Positions 34,651 to 47,044 of a stretch of 64,000 nt of DNA are shown here, piece by piece. The position numbers and the translations under genes were made by a program. The DNA comes from Apodemus sylvaticus (taxonomy: Eukaryota; Chordata; Mammalia; Rodentia; Muridae), in NCBI RefSeq assembly GCF_947179515.1, contig NC_067472.1, positions 175,366,578-175,430,577 of the forward strand, written 5' to 3'. The first letter of the stretch is position 1. Each line of letters opens with the position of its first letter. The notes under the pieces are model-generated. The model saw only the letters and a program-made list of their open reading frames with translations, had not been told where the DNA came from and did no database searches.

Positions 34651-34818
34651 CAACAGCTAATCCTGGTAGGCCACCAACAAAGCCACCAACGAAGGCCATT
34701 GCCCCCACAACCACAGCAGCCAACACAGAGTACTTGATGTACGTCATCCTCCTCTCCTGGGAAATGGAGTACAGGAGTCTCATGATGTCATCTACCATGA
34801 TGTGCATCTCGGCAGACC
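34651..34818 (-). CDS. C19orf12-like: C19orf12-like copy B, first coding exon
   Basis: Coding from ATG at 34807-34805 to 34651: 52 codons plus one base. The acceptor is CCCCAG and 11 exon bases precede the ATG. The protein begins MHIMVDDIMRLLYSISQERR, very close to human C19orf12 at this end, then diverges (YIKYSVLAAVVV in place of the conserved MKAAVKHSGKG region) before the glycine zipper VGAMAFVGGFVGGLPGLAVG. One residue is missing relative to copy A. The donor G|GTGAGTGAG is intact and the join to 29679 keeps frame. This copy looks like the more conservative one N-terminally, whereas copy A is the more conservative one at the C-terminus. Confidence 0.85.
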
Positions 34819-35884
34819 CTGGGGATGATTCAAAGAGACAGGTCGGTGTTTGTTATTCCTCATTCTGTGAACTTAAAAAAAAGTGTATGAATCTGTTCTG
34901 CTGCATATGTGTCTGTGCCCTAAGAAGGCAGTGATCCCCTGTACTGACGTTACAGACCATTGTGAGATACCATGTGGGTGCTGGGAATCAAACCCAGGTC
35001 CTCTGAAAGAATAATCAGTATTCCTAACCTCTGACTCATCTCTCCTGTCCCTGTTTTTGTGTTTATTTATGTTTGTTTGGTTTTTGAGATAAAGTCCTGC
35101 TTCATATCCCAGACCAGTTTAGATTCACAATCATTTTCCCTCAGGGTTTTGCATGCTGGGATAATAGGAGAGATAATACCATCATATCTGAAAGGGAGCT
35201 TTAATACACTTATGAGTATTTTGATCCAATGAAACACTTTATAGCATTTTAGAAAGATCTCCCATCTTCTGGAAGAATTGCTTGTCCTTGGGTGTGCCAG
35301 ACAGACACACAGCCGTCTGTGCTTCTCTGAAGCCAAGAGGCTGGGCAGGAGCTAACAGGCTCGGGAAGCAGCGGAATGAATGAAAGTTTTTTTCTGCCCT
35401 CTGATTAACTTCAGCCTTCTGACAAATGAGGAAGCAGCCTCAGCCACAGGCTTCACCAGCAAGCTGATCCTGACCTCTCACACCAAGACCCCTTCAAGTG
35501 GCTCACGCAACCGTCAATGTGTAAAGGCTGTCGGGACCAAGAAAGGCAGAACCAGATGGCCTCTTGATGTGACAAGGTTTGTGAGCCAAGCCTGAGAGTA
35601 GGGAAAGGACAAGACTCTGAGGCCACACTTGCCTGCTGGGTAACCTGGAGCCAAGAGTCAGATCCTTAGCTTTAAGATGGAGTGAAAATGGGACTGGAAA
35701 TATAGTTCTATATGGAAACCATATCTGCCATGAACAATGCTCAAAAGATAAAAGAAAAGTGGTGGCACACGCCTTTAATCCCACCACCTGTGGGCAGAGG
35801 CAGGCAGATTTCTGAGTTTGAGGCCATCCTGGTCTACAGAGTGTGATCCAGGACAGCCAGGGCTACACAGAGAAACCCTGTGTC

Positions 35885-35971
<87 letters not shown>

Positions 35972-38900
35972 GAAGGAGAGAGACCACTTAAAAGCGGACC
36001 CCTTGTAAATGATGAGCAAGAGGGATGCAGGGAGGTTGGCTGATGAGACACAGCCGGTGGCACTGCAGACCCTGTTGGGACATTGCAGGCAGAGACAGGA
36101 GCTAGGTTTGGTACCACAGGGCAGGACTCTCAGTACTTGGGAAGCTAAAGCAGGAGGATTATGAAGCCATGGCCATCCCTGGATTAGATAGCCAGACTCT
36201 TTACCAAAATAAAAATAATAATGATTACTTAGTTAATTAATAATAAAGAATACCAGGAACAATATAAACGACCAAGATGAAACAATCACAGAACAAAACA
36301 AATCAAAGATCTCCAGAGGTTTGATGCTTGGCATGGTGGCTCATAGATGCAACTATGGCACTTGGGAAGTACTAGAAGAAAGGTCGGATGGGTCTGAGGC
36401 CAGCCTGGGCTACACAGTCAGATCCAGCCTGCTCTAAAGAGCAAGAGATCCCATCTCAAAACAAGAGCCTGCCAGGGGCTGTCAGGATACAGGAACCACA
36501 GAGAGCCCTGAGGAGCACTGAGCCTCAGCACAGTTTGCTGGGTCAGGACGCACTGCCTTGCTGGCTGGGAAGTGACAGCAGAGGCACAGCCACAGGTGAG
36601 GTGCACTGTGCCCCACAGAGGGACTGGTGGGTAAGGAGAGCCCACAGGCTGACAGGCCACCTCATAAGGCTGGGGAGAAAAGGCAGCAGAGGTGAGATGC
36701 CTAAAAGACACTCTGCTCCTGGGAGGCTGAGGCATTAGTCAGCTGAGGGAACTTCCTGAGGGAGTCCCAGGCTACTGTGCACAGCCTGACATTCTACTGG
36801 GCTTTGGTTGTTTTCATACCCAAGAACTATGCAGAATTAGAATCTCTTTAATGTAAAATTGTCCCTGAGACTCTGGGTGTTCCGGGCCCTGATAGGGGCC
36901 ACCATACTATCACAGGGGCTAATTTACAAACTTCTGGACATTGTATGTTGTGCTCTAGCCTTGGGAATGTCCCAGTTTTCTCATCTTCAGGCCCTATTGA
37001 GACTTCTTTACTTACTATGTAACCCAGGCTAACCTAGAACTCATGGTCTTCTGATTCCGGCTCCTAATCCCCAGTACTGTAGGTTTGAACCATCATCTCT
37101 GACTTATCCATGGTGATAAACTTTACATGAATATCTGACTTTCACAAGACTAATACCCCTCCCCCAATCTATAAAGCAGCGAACCACATCCTAGTTTAGC
37201 TTAGCTGCACAGCCAGCATTTTGGCTTTTTTGTCAGGTGCAGCCCAGGTCTCAGAGGACCGCAGGACACCACCCATTCTCAGAAATGCAAGGCTTGTGCC
37301 ATTCTGATTCTGCTAGCCAGCTTCAGCCCGAGCACACAGGTACCGCTCCAAATCACAGAGTAAGGATCTGCGCTCTCACAACGCTGGTTTCCTAGTGAGA
37401 CAATGCATGTGAAGGAGTTGGGACAGAGATGCACACAGCAGCCCCTCATGCATGAGGAATGCAGTCGGAGGCTGCAGCAGATGCCTGAGCCACGGTGAAT
37501 CAGTTCTTCCAGACTGTGTGCTCTGGTTTCTTCCCACTATAACTCCTAAGCTTTGGGGCCATTATTAAATAAAACACGGTTGCTTGAGCTCATTATGTTA
37601 CTCAGAAGGAAATTTCTAAATATATAACAGCCCATGATTTAAACTTGCGTAGTACTCATGATTTTTTTATTTCTGAAATTTTTTCACTTAATATTTGGCT
37701 GTGTGCAGCCAAAACTACAGATGTAAAACTGGAGGTGGCTGGAGGAAGGGGTGGTGGACTCATCCATTTTACCCTTGATTATCTACTGAGAGGATGTTCT
37801 ACTTCTAAACTTGTTCTGAATAACTGTAAATCAAAACCCATGGAGAAGAAAATGTACCAACGTGTACACTCCATTCACAATCCCTACCAAGCCCAGACAA
37901 GCCTTTGCCAGAAGATAAGCCTTAGCAGGTGCCAGGGGGCAGGAGAGAGGGGTGAGAAAGGTTCCCCTCTAGCTAGGCTTCTGCAGTCTCCACTGCAAGG
38001 AAAGTCTGGCTTAGGTTTCCTGAAGAATAATTCCAGAAGTTATGGCAGCAACAGGCTTTGGTTGTGAAAGAAAGGTTTGGGACCCTGAGTCTGTGTGAAA
38101 GCCTTTCACTTCCTGCATTCTTCAGGCTCAAGAGATCAAAGGTAACCTTTCCCATCTCTCTTCTTCCCAGGGCCACCTCAGTCTGTGAATGAGGAAGTGA
38201 TAGAGGCACAGAAGACAGGCCCTTCCCACAGGAGGACAACTAATAATGCTAATAATTATTTCAATAATGCTGTCCTCGAAACAAGCCCTGGTCAGCGAAG
38301 TCCACCTGCCAGCCACAGGGAAGACAAATGCTACCTGGGAGCCCTGATGTCTTACAGTCACCCAGACTGGTGGGAAGATGACAGCAGGGCTCTGGACACA
38401 CACAGAGGAGGTGAAAACTCAAACCTTTGCACAGTAGCCTGACCTGAGTCCAATCAAGTTGTGAGGGACAGAGGAGGAGGGCTCAGAGAAACAGGGGCTG
38501 CATGTTCTTTACAGCAATCTTAGACAAAGTTGGGATTCAAATGCCCAGTGTAGATGGAGGAAGTATCTGTGGGTGGGGGAGGTCATGGAGGGGGGGGTCA
38601 CACAGGGAGAAACAAAACAGATACTGAGTGGAAAACAGGTCTTTGGAAATCACTATCCTGCTCTACTCTCTGGAATTTACAGTCCCCAAACTATACTCTG
38701 TCCTCTGTAAAGTTCATCTCCTGTTCTTCCACCCCACAAAGTTGTTTAATTACTTGACTGTTGGTATTTAAAAATAAGAAGATATCAAGGGTGTGCTAGC
38801 TCACTCCTGTAACCCCAGCATGGGGGAGGCTACAGTAGGAATCCCAGAAAAGACCAGGTAAGGTCACATAGTGAGATCCTGTCTCAAAATAACAGCATTA

Positions 38901-39057
38901 ATAAAATCTTACACACATCTTAGGCCTTCCCGATTTCTCTTGCAAGATCAGAAGTGGTCCGTGGCAGGCTCACTACGCAGCTCACAGACTGAGCTGGCCT
39001 GGGCGGACAGCCAGCACTCAGCAGCGCTGTGCCCTCTGCACCGGGCCACGCACGCAC
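34819..39057 (-). other. Predicted intron 1 of copy B
   Basis: Parallel to 14891-18755. Holds a B1 (about 35755-35885) whose tail is a long (GA)n (35884-35966), replacing the AAAG repeat of unit A, and the conserved blocks at about 36470-36695 and 38265-38450. About 36890-37200 is an extra stretch not in A or C, with an old antisense B1-like piece. No coding sequence supported. Confidence 0.5.
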
Positions 39058-39234
39058 CTTATCTGCTTAGGCACAGCAGAAATCTTCTCAACAACAACTC
39101 CTACTAAGCTGTCCTTTTGAGACCCTGACATTTCTTCCTGGCCTTCCCTAAGCTAGAGCCCAGGTTCCCTTCAGCTCTGGTTCAACCACTGCCATCAGCT
39201 AGGCTCTGGGCTACTGCTGTGGGAGCCGGGGCAC
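39058..39234 (-). other. Candidate non-coding first exon, copy B
   Basis: Parallel to 18756-18925: starts by the NRF1 site and ends at ATAAG|GTGCGTG. Conservation of both landmarks in two copies is the only support. Confidence 0.3.
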
Positions 39235-39246
39235 CGCGCATGCGCA
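39235..39246. promoter_or_regulatory. NRF1 binding site, copy B
   Basis: CGCGCATGCGCA matches the NRF1 consensus YGCGCAYGCGCR. The core GCGCATGCGC is identical to copy A although the flanks have changed (CACC in B for CACT in A, and an indel of several bases just upstream). Confidence 0.65.
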
Positions 39247-39339
39247 CTCCTGAGCACCTGGGATAAGGCTAGAAGCTCATGGAGCTGTTCACCACTCCAA
39301 CCTTGGCACTGGACCTTAGGCCTGGCCCTGTCTCAGTTC

Positions 39340-40330
39340 CTTTGTATTGAGACGAACATCTCCAGCAGTGTGCCTGACACCGTAGTGTCCCTGACCAGCT
39401 CTGCAGACCCCAGTTGTACCAAGTGCACCTTAACAGAGCTGGAGTCTGGGAATTGAGGCCTGCTCAGTTCTGACTGCTCCAGAGAAGTGTTCACAGGCCA
39501 CCTCTTCCCTGACTCCATACTCCAGCCTCTGGCTCCGCTAGCCTTCTGGGTCGCAAAGCTCTGGGTACCCACGGGTCCCGGTACTCATCTTCCTCTGTGT
39601 CTAGGGAAAGATCTTGAAGGCAGTGTGAGGCGTCCTTTTCCTTGCACTATCCTTCTGGTTGACTGACACTGAAACCCTGGTTAGGAAGCGATGGCCCTGG
39701 GGAGGATCTGGAGGGGACTTTCTGTCCAGAGGACCTGTTGCCCCACCCCTCCCCTGCCTAGCCACCCCATTCAGTGCCCAACCTCACCTCTAGGATCTGG
39801 GATGGCGCCTGGAAGGTTCTTCTCGATCACCCTTTGGACTGGGTCTGTGACCTGCCAGCATCCTTTTTCCCACAAGGCCCTGGGGGTGGGAGATGCTACA
39901 GGGGCCTGAGCGGCCAGGAGCGACTACTGGTTGATTATCGCTGGAGCCTGCGTGGAGTGCGCAGGGGCTGGTGTAGTTTTCACACCTCCTAGGGCCAGAA
40001 GGAGCCCACTCCACTCGCAGGGCAAAGGAGCCACTCGTAAAGAGAGCAAAGAGTAGCAGAACAATCCAGAGAGGCTGAGGGAGCCGTTCCCGACCCCTGG
40101 TCCAAGGACTCTAGGGCTGGCCTGGAACTATGTTAAATCTGGAAATTCAACCAATACTGTGAACTTTAACCCTGAGCAGTCTTGTTGAATAGGCACAGTT
40201 GTCGTTGACAAACCAGATTCAGAAAGGCTGGCAAGCCTATGCCACCCAACTAGAAAGTGTACCTAGTGTCCAGTCGAGGTCCAAGTGGTCCCTAGCGCTA
40301 TCTGCCAGGTGGGGAAGGCAGAGAGCAGCT
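39340..40330 (-). other. Unit B counterpart of the TATA / exon-like block
   Basis: Minus-strand frame at 40014-39790 follows a hydrophobic, signal-peptide-like run (LWIVLLLFALFTSGSFA). Relative to unit A the frame is shifted by several small indels and then stops. The second exon-like piece has lost its donor (GATGAG). I see no live gene. Confidence 0.25.
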
Positions 40331-40427
40331 GCAGGCATACAGATGATTTCCTGTCCAGCCATGTTATTCGCTCTTTTCTGTCTTCTCAGAAAGCTTTGGA
40401 ATCCTATTAGTATCAAGATTCTCTTGG

Positions 40428-40623
40428 GGTTGGAGAGATGGCTCAGCGGTTAAGAGCACCAACTGCTCTTCCAGAGGACCTTAGTTCAATTCCCAGCAAC
40501 CTCATGGTGGCTCACAACCATCTGTAATGGGATCCGATGCTCTCTTCTGGTGTGTCTGAAGACAGCAACAGGATCTTATACATAATCTAACAGGTCATAT
40601 ACATTAACTAACTAATAAATAAA
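40428..40623 (+). mobile_element. B2-family SINE, private to unit B
   Basis: Complete B2/B3-type body starting GGTTGGAGAGATGGCTCAGC. Target duplication AAGATTCTCTTGG (40415-40427) and AAGATTCTCCTGG (40624-40636). The empty site is in unit A at about 20144-20156. Confidence 0.9.
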
Positions 40624-41704
40624 AAGATTCTCCTGGCTGGAGTGGAAAATTCTGTGTGTGCTTTCGAGAAGGAGCTTTTGCCTGAGTCTGGGTGACTATC
40701 AAAAGACAAAGTTAACTGAGGCTAAGAATACATCCAACTTACCTCTCTGTCAGGCTATGATGTGAGGCTCTTCAGTGCCCCCCCACACCCCCGCAGGCAG
40801 CACTCTCTGGTTGCACGATCAAGAACCAGATTTGCCTGTTGCCTTTTTCTGTCTAAGTACCAGAAGAAAAATTTAAACATATCGGGAATGAGAAAGTGCA
40901 GTGAGAATAGAGACTGGACTATAAGACATTCATGCCAACAATGAATAAAGTCATAAAATGATCACCCTAACAGCTAGAAATGTCCTAGACAGTCCCATAG
41001 TGACTGAGGCCTTCTTCGAAAGAGGCACACAGTAGGTGTGCATGCAGTCACAATGCCATTACTCAGAAGGAGATCCTTCCTAGGCAGAAGGCTCAACAGT
41101 TTGAGGCTACCTCCCAGGTCTGGTGGTGTACACCTTTAATCGAAGTAATTGGGAAACAGAAGCAAGCAAATTTCTTGAGTTTGGGGCCAGCCTGGTCTAC
41201 AAAGAGAGTTTTAGATACCCCAGGCTACATAGTGACACTCTGCCTCAAACAAACAAACCCTAAGAGTTTGAGGCCAGCCTAGGCTGCATATGGAGACCCT
41301 CCCTCAACTCTCCTTTCCGAACCCCACGTCCACACACTGAAAGCTATTGGTCATGGGCCTTTGGGAGGTGATGAGTGGCCTCATCTAAGAAGCCTAAGGG
41401 AGCTTGTTGTCCCTTTCCTCCATCTGTGAGGTGCTAGGGTGCATGACACATGAAACCTGCTGGTACCTTAATCTTGGACTTCCTGGTCTCCAGAGAAACC
41501 AGTTCAGTTGCTCAAATTCCCTGCCCATGCTATTTTGTTCCGGCAGCTTGAAGGGACTAAGACCTTCCCCTGTGTCTGTAGGAAAGATTCCTTTCTGTCT
41601 CTCTTAGCTTCTGGTACAGAAACCAGTCTTCAATGACCCTTGGTTAGCAGTGTTAATCTTCTCTTTGACTGTGTGACTTTCTCTTGTGTGTGTGTGTGTG
41701 TGAG

Positions 41705-42400
41705 ACGGACCACCCCAGTCTGATATGGGGGTCCCTGGGACAAGGGTCCTGGAAGGCTAGATGGGTAAGGATTCTGTAGTGACAAACAGAAACAAACACA
41801 GAGGCAGTTTGAATCTGAGTGTATTTTGCAGCTCTCAAGCAGGGGATTTTACACATAAAGAAACAAGTATTACAACTCTGCGAAGATGTGTTCAGTGACG
41901 CAAAGATAGGAAAGACATCATCATAGTCATTTGGCACAGTAAAGCACAAAATTATCTAAGGCTAGTGGCAGACTTCCAAGAGCAGGTTAATAAGGTCTTA
42001 TGGTCAGTTATTATTGAAAGGTCATAGAACACTGGCCCCTCACAGAAGGGAGAGGCTAAATTACATTCCCCAGACCACAAGGTTGTACCTACTCTTTTTG
42101 TGAATCTTCAAAATGGAAATTTAAACTATTTTAATTCTTTTTTAATTAAAGTTTTCTAAAACAATACACCATAGCCCACTTCTAGACACACATGTAGCCA
42201 TTTGAAATTTTATTGTTGGGAAAGTTTTTATCTGTCAATACTATCTGGTAAATGATTTATAAAGTAAAGCACTGGTTTTCCTGGAGGTAAGGTCACAGTT
42301 AGTGACTTAAGGGATGGCCCTGTACCCATTATTCTCGATCAAGATCTTAGCCTAAGCCATCAGGAACATCTCGCACAGAAGAAAAAGAATAAAAGAAGAT
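41705..42400 (-). mobile_element. LTR-derived sequence, inverted relative to 47045-47830
   Basis: Reverse complement of most of 47045-47830 (for example CAACAATAAAATTTC on the minus strand and TTAACCTGCTCTTGG at the start). It has an LTR-like end with CCCCATATCAGACTGGGG. A direct repeat GGCCCCTCACAGAAGGG (about 42032 and 42509) links it to the LTR that follows. Confidence 0.65.
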
Positions 42401-42489
42401 AAAACAGATAAATTGCTATGAGAGGTATGGATCAGTATTTTGCTCCGGGCAAGAGTTACCCAATCAGTTCCAGGAGGCCTCCCCCTGTT

Positions 42490-42846
42490 GAGGTCAATTG
42501 CCTCCATCTGGCCCCTCACAGAAGGGAAAAGCTAAATTACATTCCCCAGAATACAAGGTTGTCCCTGCGGCTAGGAAAGTCCCAGAGTCCATTGGCCACC
42601 TACCTCATCCCCTACCAACCAATTAGTTTAAAGGTAACACTGTTCTGCCATTACATTTGTGTTTAATGACCGCTGCCCTGAGAACTGTATAAAAGACCTG
42701 CACAGCCTGGAGTGTGGGTCGTTCTGTCCCCATGTGCATGCTGGATAATAAATAAAAATCCTCTTGCTTTTTGCATTGATTCCTGACTCTGAGGGGCCCA
42801 CTCAGGGGGTCTCTCTGGTACGTTAAGACTCCCTTGAGTATTACAG
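42490..42846 (+). mobile_element. LTR, plus strand
   Basis: TATA motif CTGTATAAAAGACC (about 42685), poly-A motif AATAAATAAAAATCC (about 42749), and a terminus near GAGTATTACA. Inserted at the TG microsatellite position of unit A. Confidence 0.7.
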
Positions 42847-43039
42847 TGGGGGGGGGGGCAGTCTTCCAGCTGCCTTGACAACAAGAGGTAAAACTCTCAG
42901 CTCCTCCAGTGCCTGTCTGGATGTGTCCATGCTTCCTGTAATACCAATAATAGACTGAACCTCTGAACCTCTAAGCCAGCCCAATTAAATATTGTCCTTT
43001 ATAAGAGTTGCTGTGGTTAGGGGCAGCAACTCTTCTGTT

Positions 43040-43155
43040 CGAGGTAAATTTCTGAGTTCGAGGTCAGGGTGGTCTACAGAGTGAGTTCCAGGACAGCCAA
43101 GGCTACAAAGAGAAACCCAGTCTCAAAAAAACCAACCCACCCCCCCAAAAAGTTT
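43040..43155 (+). mobile_element. 5'-truncated B1 SINE
   Basis: TTTCTGAGTTCGAGGTCAGG through CCCAGTCTCAAAAAAACC, private to unit B. Confidence 0.8.
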
Positions 43156-43493
43156 CTGTGATCATGGTGTCTCTTCATAGCAAAGAAACTCTAAGACAAT
43201 TACCTACACAGGGACAGAGCTAGCACTCCATGTCTTGATAACACTTGATAACACTTCACCTGGCAGTTGAATGAGATTAGCCCACAAAGGGTCATAGGTT
43301 TGACTCTCTGGTCCCCAGTTGGTAGAAAAGTTTTGAAAAGTGACCTTGTTGATGGAGGTGTGTCACTGGGGTGGGCTTTAAGGTTTCAGAAGACTGATGA
43401 CATACCCAGTGTGCTCTCTGCTTCCTGTTTGTGGACCAAAATATCAGCCCTCTGAGGCTGGGGAAGGATCAGTTGTTAAGAGTCTGTCCTTCT

Positions 43494-45522
43494 GGCTGCC
43501 CTCTTTCTCCTTATCCTTTTGGAAAGGAAGAAGTCAAACTATCATTATTTGCAGATGACATGATAGTCTACCTAAGTGACCCAAAAAACTCCACTAGAGA
43601 ACTCCTACAGCTGATAAACAACTTCAGCAAAGTGGCAGGTTATAAAATCAACTCAAGCAAATCAGTAGCCTTCCTATACTCAAAGGATAAGCAAGCTGAG
43701 AAAGAAATTAGAGAAATGACCCCCTTCACAATGGCCACAAACAGTATAAAGTACCTTGGGGTGACTCTTACCAAACATGTGAAAGATCTGTATGACAAGA
43801 ACTTCAAGTCTATGAAGAAGGAAATGGAAGAAGACCTCAAAAAATGGAAAAACCTCCCATGCTCATGGATCGGCAGGATTAATATAGTTAAAATGGCCAT
43901 TTTGCCAAAAGCAATATACAGATTCAACGCAATACCCATCAAAATCTCAACTCAATGCTTCACAGAGTTAGAAAGAGCAATCCTCAAATTCATCTGGAAT
44001 AACAAAAAATCCAGGATAGCTAAAACTATTGTCAACAACAAAAGAAATTCTGGGGGTATCAGTATCCCTGACCTCAAGCAATACTACAGAGCAATAGTGT
44101 TAAAAACTGCATGGTATTGGTACAGTGACAGGCAGGCAGATCAATGGAACAGGATTGAAGATCCAGAAATGAACCCACACACCTATGGCCACTTGATCCT
44201 CGACAAAGGGGCTGAAAACATCCAATGGAAAAAAGATAGCCTTTTCAACAAATGGTGCTGGGTCAACTGGAGGTCAGCATGCAGAAGAATGGGAATTGAT
44301 CTATCTTTGTCTCCTTGTACTAAGCTCAACTCCAAATGGATCAAGGACCTCCACATAAAGCCAGACACTCTGAAGCTAATAGAAAAGAAACTGGGGAAGA
44401 CCCTTGAGGACATCGGTACAGGGGGAAAGTTCCTGAACAGAACACCAATAGCTTATGCTCTAAGATCAAGAATTGACAAATGGGACCTCATAAAATTACA
44501 AAGTTTCTGTAAGGCAAAGGATACCATCAAAAGGGCAAATCGGCAACCAACAAATTGGGAAAAGATCTTCACCAACCCTACATCAGATAGAGGGCTAATA
44601 TCCAATATATATAAAGAACTCAAGAAGTTAGACTCCAGAAAACCAAATAACCCTGTTAAAAAATGGAGTACAGAGTTAAACAAAGAATTTTCACCTGAAG
44701 AACATCAGATGGCAGAGAAGCATCTTTAAAAATGCTCAACTTCATTAGTCATTAGGGAAATGCAAATCAAAACAACCCTGAGATTTCGCCTTACACGAGT
44801 CAGAATGGCTAAGATTAAAAATTCAGGAGACAGCAGATGTTGGCGAGGATGTGGAGAAAGAGGAACAGTCCTCCACTGCTGGTGGGGTTGCAAATTGGTA
44901 CAACCACTCTGGAAATCAGTCTGGCAGTTCCTCCAAAAACTGGGCACCTCACTTCCAGAAGATCCTGCTATACCACTCTTGGGCATATACCCAGAAGATT
45001 CCCCAGCATGTAATAAGGATACATGTTCCACTATGTTCATAGCAGTCCTATTTATAATTGCCAGATGCTGGAAAGAACCCAGATATCCCTCAACAGAAGA
45101 GTGGATGCAAAAAATGTGGTATATATACACAATGGAGTACTATTCAGCCATTAGAAACAATCAATTCATGAAATTCTTAGCCAGATGGATGGAGCTGGAG
45201 AACATCATACTAAGTGAGGTAACCCAGACTCAAAAAATGAATCATGGTATGCACTCACTAATAAGTGGGTGTTAACCTAGAAAACTGGAATACCCCAAAC
45301 ATAATCCACACATCAAATGAGGTACAAGAAGAACGGAGGAGTGGCCCCTTGTTCTGGAAAGACTCAGTGAAGCAGTATAGGGCAAAACCAGAACAGGGAA
45401 GTGGGAAGAGTTGGGTGGGAAAACAGGGGGAGAGAAGGGGGCCGATGGGACTTTCGGGGAGTGGGGGTCCAGAAAAGGGGAAATCATTTGAAATATAAAT
45501 AAAAAATATATCAATTAAAAAA
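43494..45522 (+). mobile_element. L1 3' half inserted in unit B
   Basis: Begins in the reverse transcriptase domain with an internal deletion just upstream of FADDMIVYL, the catalytic motif (about 43550). ORF2 is open to a stop at about 44729, then continues in another frame to about 45275. An L1Md-type 3' UTR and A-rich tail follow. The target duplication AAGAGTCTGTCCTTCT is at 43478-43493 and 45523-45538. 5'-truncated and frameshifted, hence inactive. Confidence 0.93.
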
Positions 45523-46312
45523 AAGAGTCTGTCCTTCTTCTGCAAAGGATCCATGTTCAGTTCCCAGGACCCACGTTCAGTTCACCACCACCTTTAACTC
45601 CAGCTTCAAGGGGCTCGGATGTCTCTGGCCTCCACTGACAACTGCACTTGTGTGCATAAACATACTTAAAATTAATTTTTAAATATAAGCAATTTAAAAA
45701 AACCAATGCTACAGTCACCTGCCATATTGCCTCCTACTCTGCCATCATAACCTCTAAACTTAAGACTATAACCCCAATTAAAACTTCTCTCTTTTATAAG
45801 CTGCCTTGGTCCTGCATGATGTTTTATCAAAGCATCAGAAAAGCAGCTGGGCAAACCCATCACATTGGGAACTTGCTAAACACCAGCTGTGAGCACTGCC
45901 TCTGAGTGCCTGGCCAAGGGATGCTTGTCCACTCCATGACACACACAGGACACTCAGCCAGGCCCAAGTCAAGCTTCACGTGTGCGTGGGGACCACCAAC
46001 ACTTCAGTCTTGAGAGATCTCTACTCTGAAAGTGCTGTCAGAGCCAAGACGTGGAGACTGAGGACAACCCCGTGCTGGGCTAACACTCTGCTGAAGGTTA
46101 GTTCATTCTTCCATAGACAGTTATCACATCTCCTCCAGTCTGCACGTTTGCTCTCACATTCTATGCACCACCATCACTGCCAGGATTATTGTCATTCCTG
46201 TCCTGTAGACCCACAACTCCCTCAGGATTCCTCACCGCTGAATCCAGCCCAGGCCCCCAGCCTTTCAAGTGCCAACTTACTCAAGGTGGAACATAAAAAT
46301 TCACTAGTGGAG

Positions 46313-46474
46313 GGGCTTGAAAGAGCACTGACTGCTTTTCTGAAGGTCCTGAGTTCAAATACCAACAACTGCATGGTGGCTCACAACCATCAGTAATGGG
46401 ATCTGATACCCTCTTCTGGAGTGCATGAAGACAGCTATAGTGTATTTACATATAATAAATAAATCTTTATAAAG
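46313..46474 (+). mobile_element. B2 SINE with shortened 5' end
   Basis: B2 body lacking part of its promoter region. Target duplication AATTCACTAGTGGAG (46298-46312) and AATCACTAGTGGAG (46475-46488). Confidence 0.85.
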
Positions 46475-47044
46475 AATCACTAGTGGAGAAATAGATGTCT
46501 CACAAGCTCCACAACACCTTATTGCTCTCTAATTCATATCAATTTCCCTAGGTCACTATATTAGTCTGGGTTCTCTAGAGTGACAGAACCTATGGGCAGT
46601 CTCTATATATTTAGGGAATTTGTCGATGACTTACAGTTTGTAGTCCAACTCCCCAACAATGGTCAGCAGCAGCTGTGGATGGAAGTTCAAGGATCTAGCA
46701 GTTGCTCAGTCCCACAAGGCAAGCAGGCAAAGGAGAGTGAGTCTTCCTTCTTCCAATGTTCTTATTCAGGTCTCCAGCAGAGGGTGTGGTACAGATTAAA
46801 GGCGTGTCCAAGTATACGACATAAACTTTTCGTGAGCAAAATTTTTCATGAAACCTAGCTCTCCAAACAATACATATATTGCCACACCAACACCAAGAGA
46901 ATCTATTTGACAAGTTCCACAGCCTGAGGCAATAGACTTCAAAATAAGGAAGTATCCTGGAACTTGTTGTGGAACTCTTGGCCAGAGAAAACAATTGAGC
47001 CTTAGTTCTCTTGGCAGTTTTTCTGTTTTGTTTGTTTTTATTCC

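Larger units (their letters stand above)
22660..46110. other. Segmental duplication unit B
   Basis: Second copy of the unit, collinear with unit A. It lacks about 5120-11200 of A. It gains an ERVK (26773-29240), an LTR composite (30640-31775), a 450-bp segment at about 33317-33770 that A lacks but C has, a B2 (40428-40623), an LTR composite (41705-42846) and an L1 (43494-45522). Confidence 0.85.

Noticed and set aside
39790..40014. Secreted-protein-like frame with a hydrophobic leader
   Set aside because: Lacks an ATG in good position, and unit A carries indels of 1, 1 and 4 bp relative to it, so no shared protein is maintained.
46580..46858. 92-residue plus-strand frame
   Set aside because: Falls in an interspersed repeat beginning TTAGTCTGGGTTCTCTAGAG; no gene-like features.
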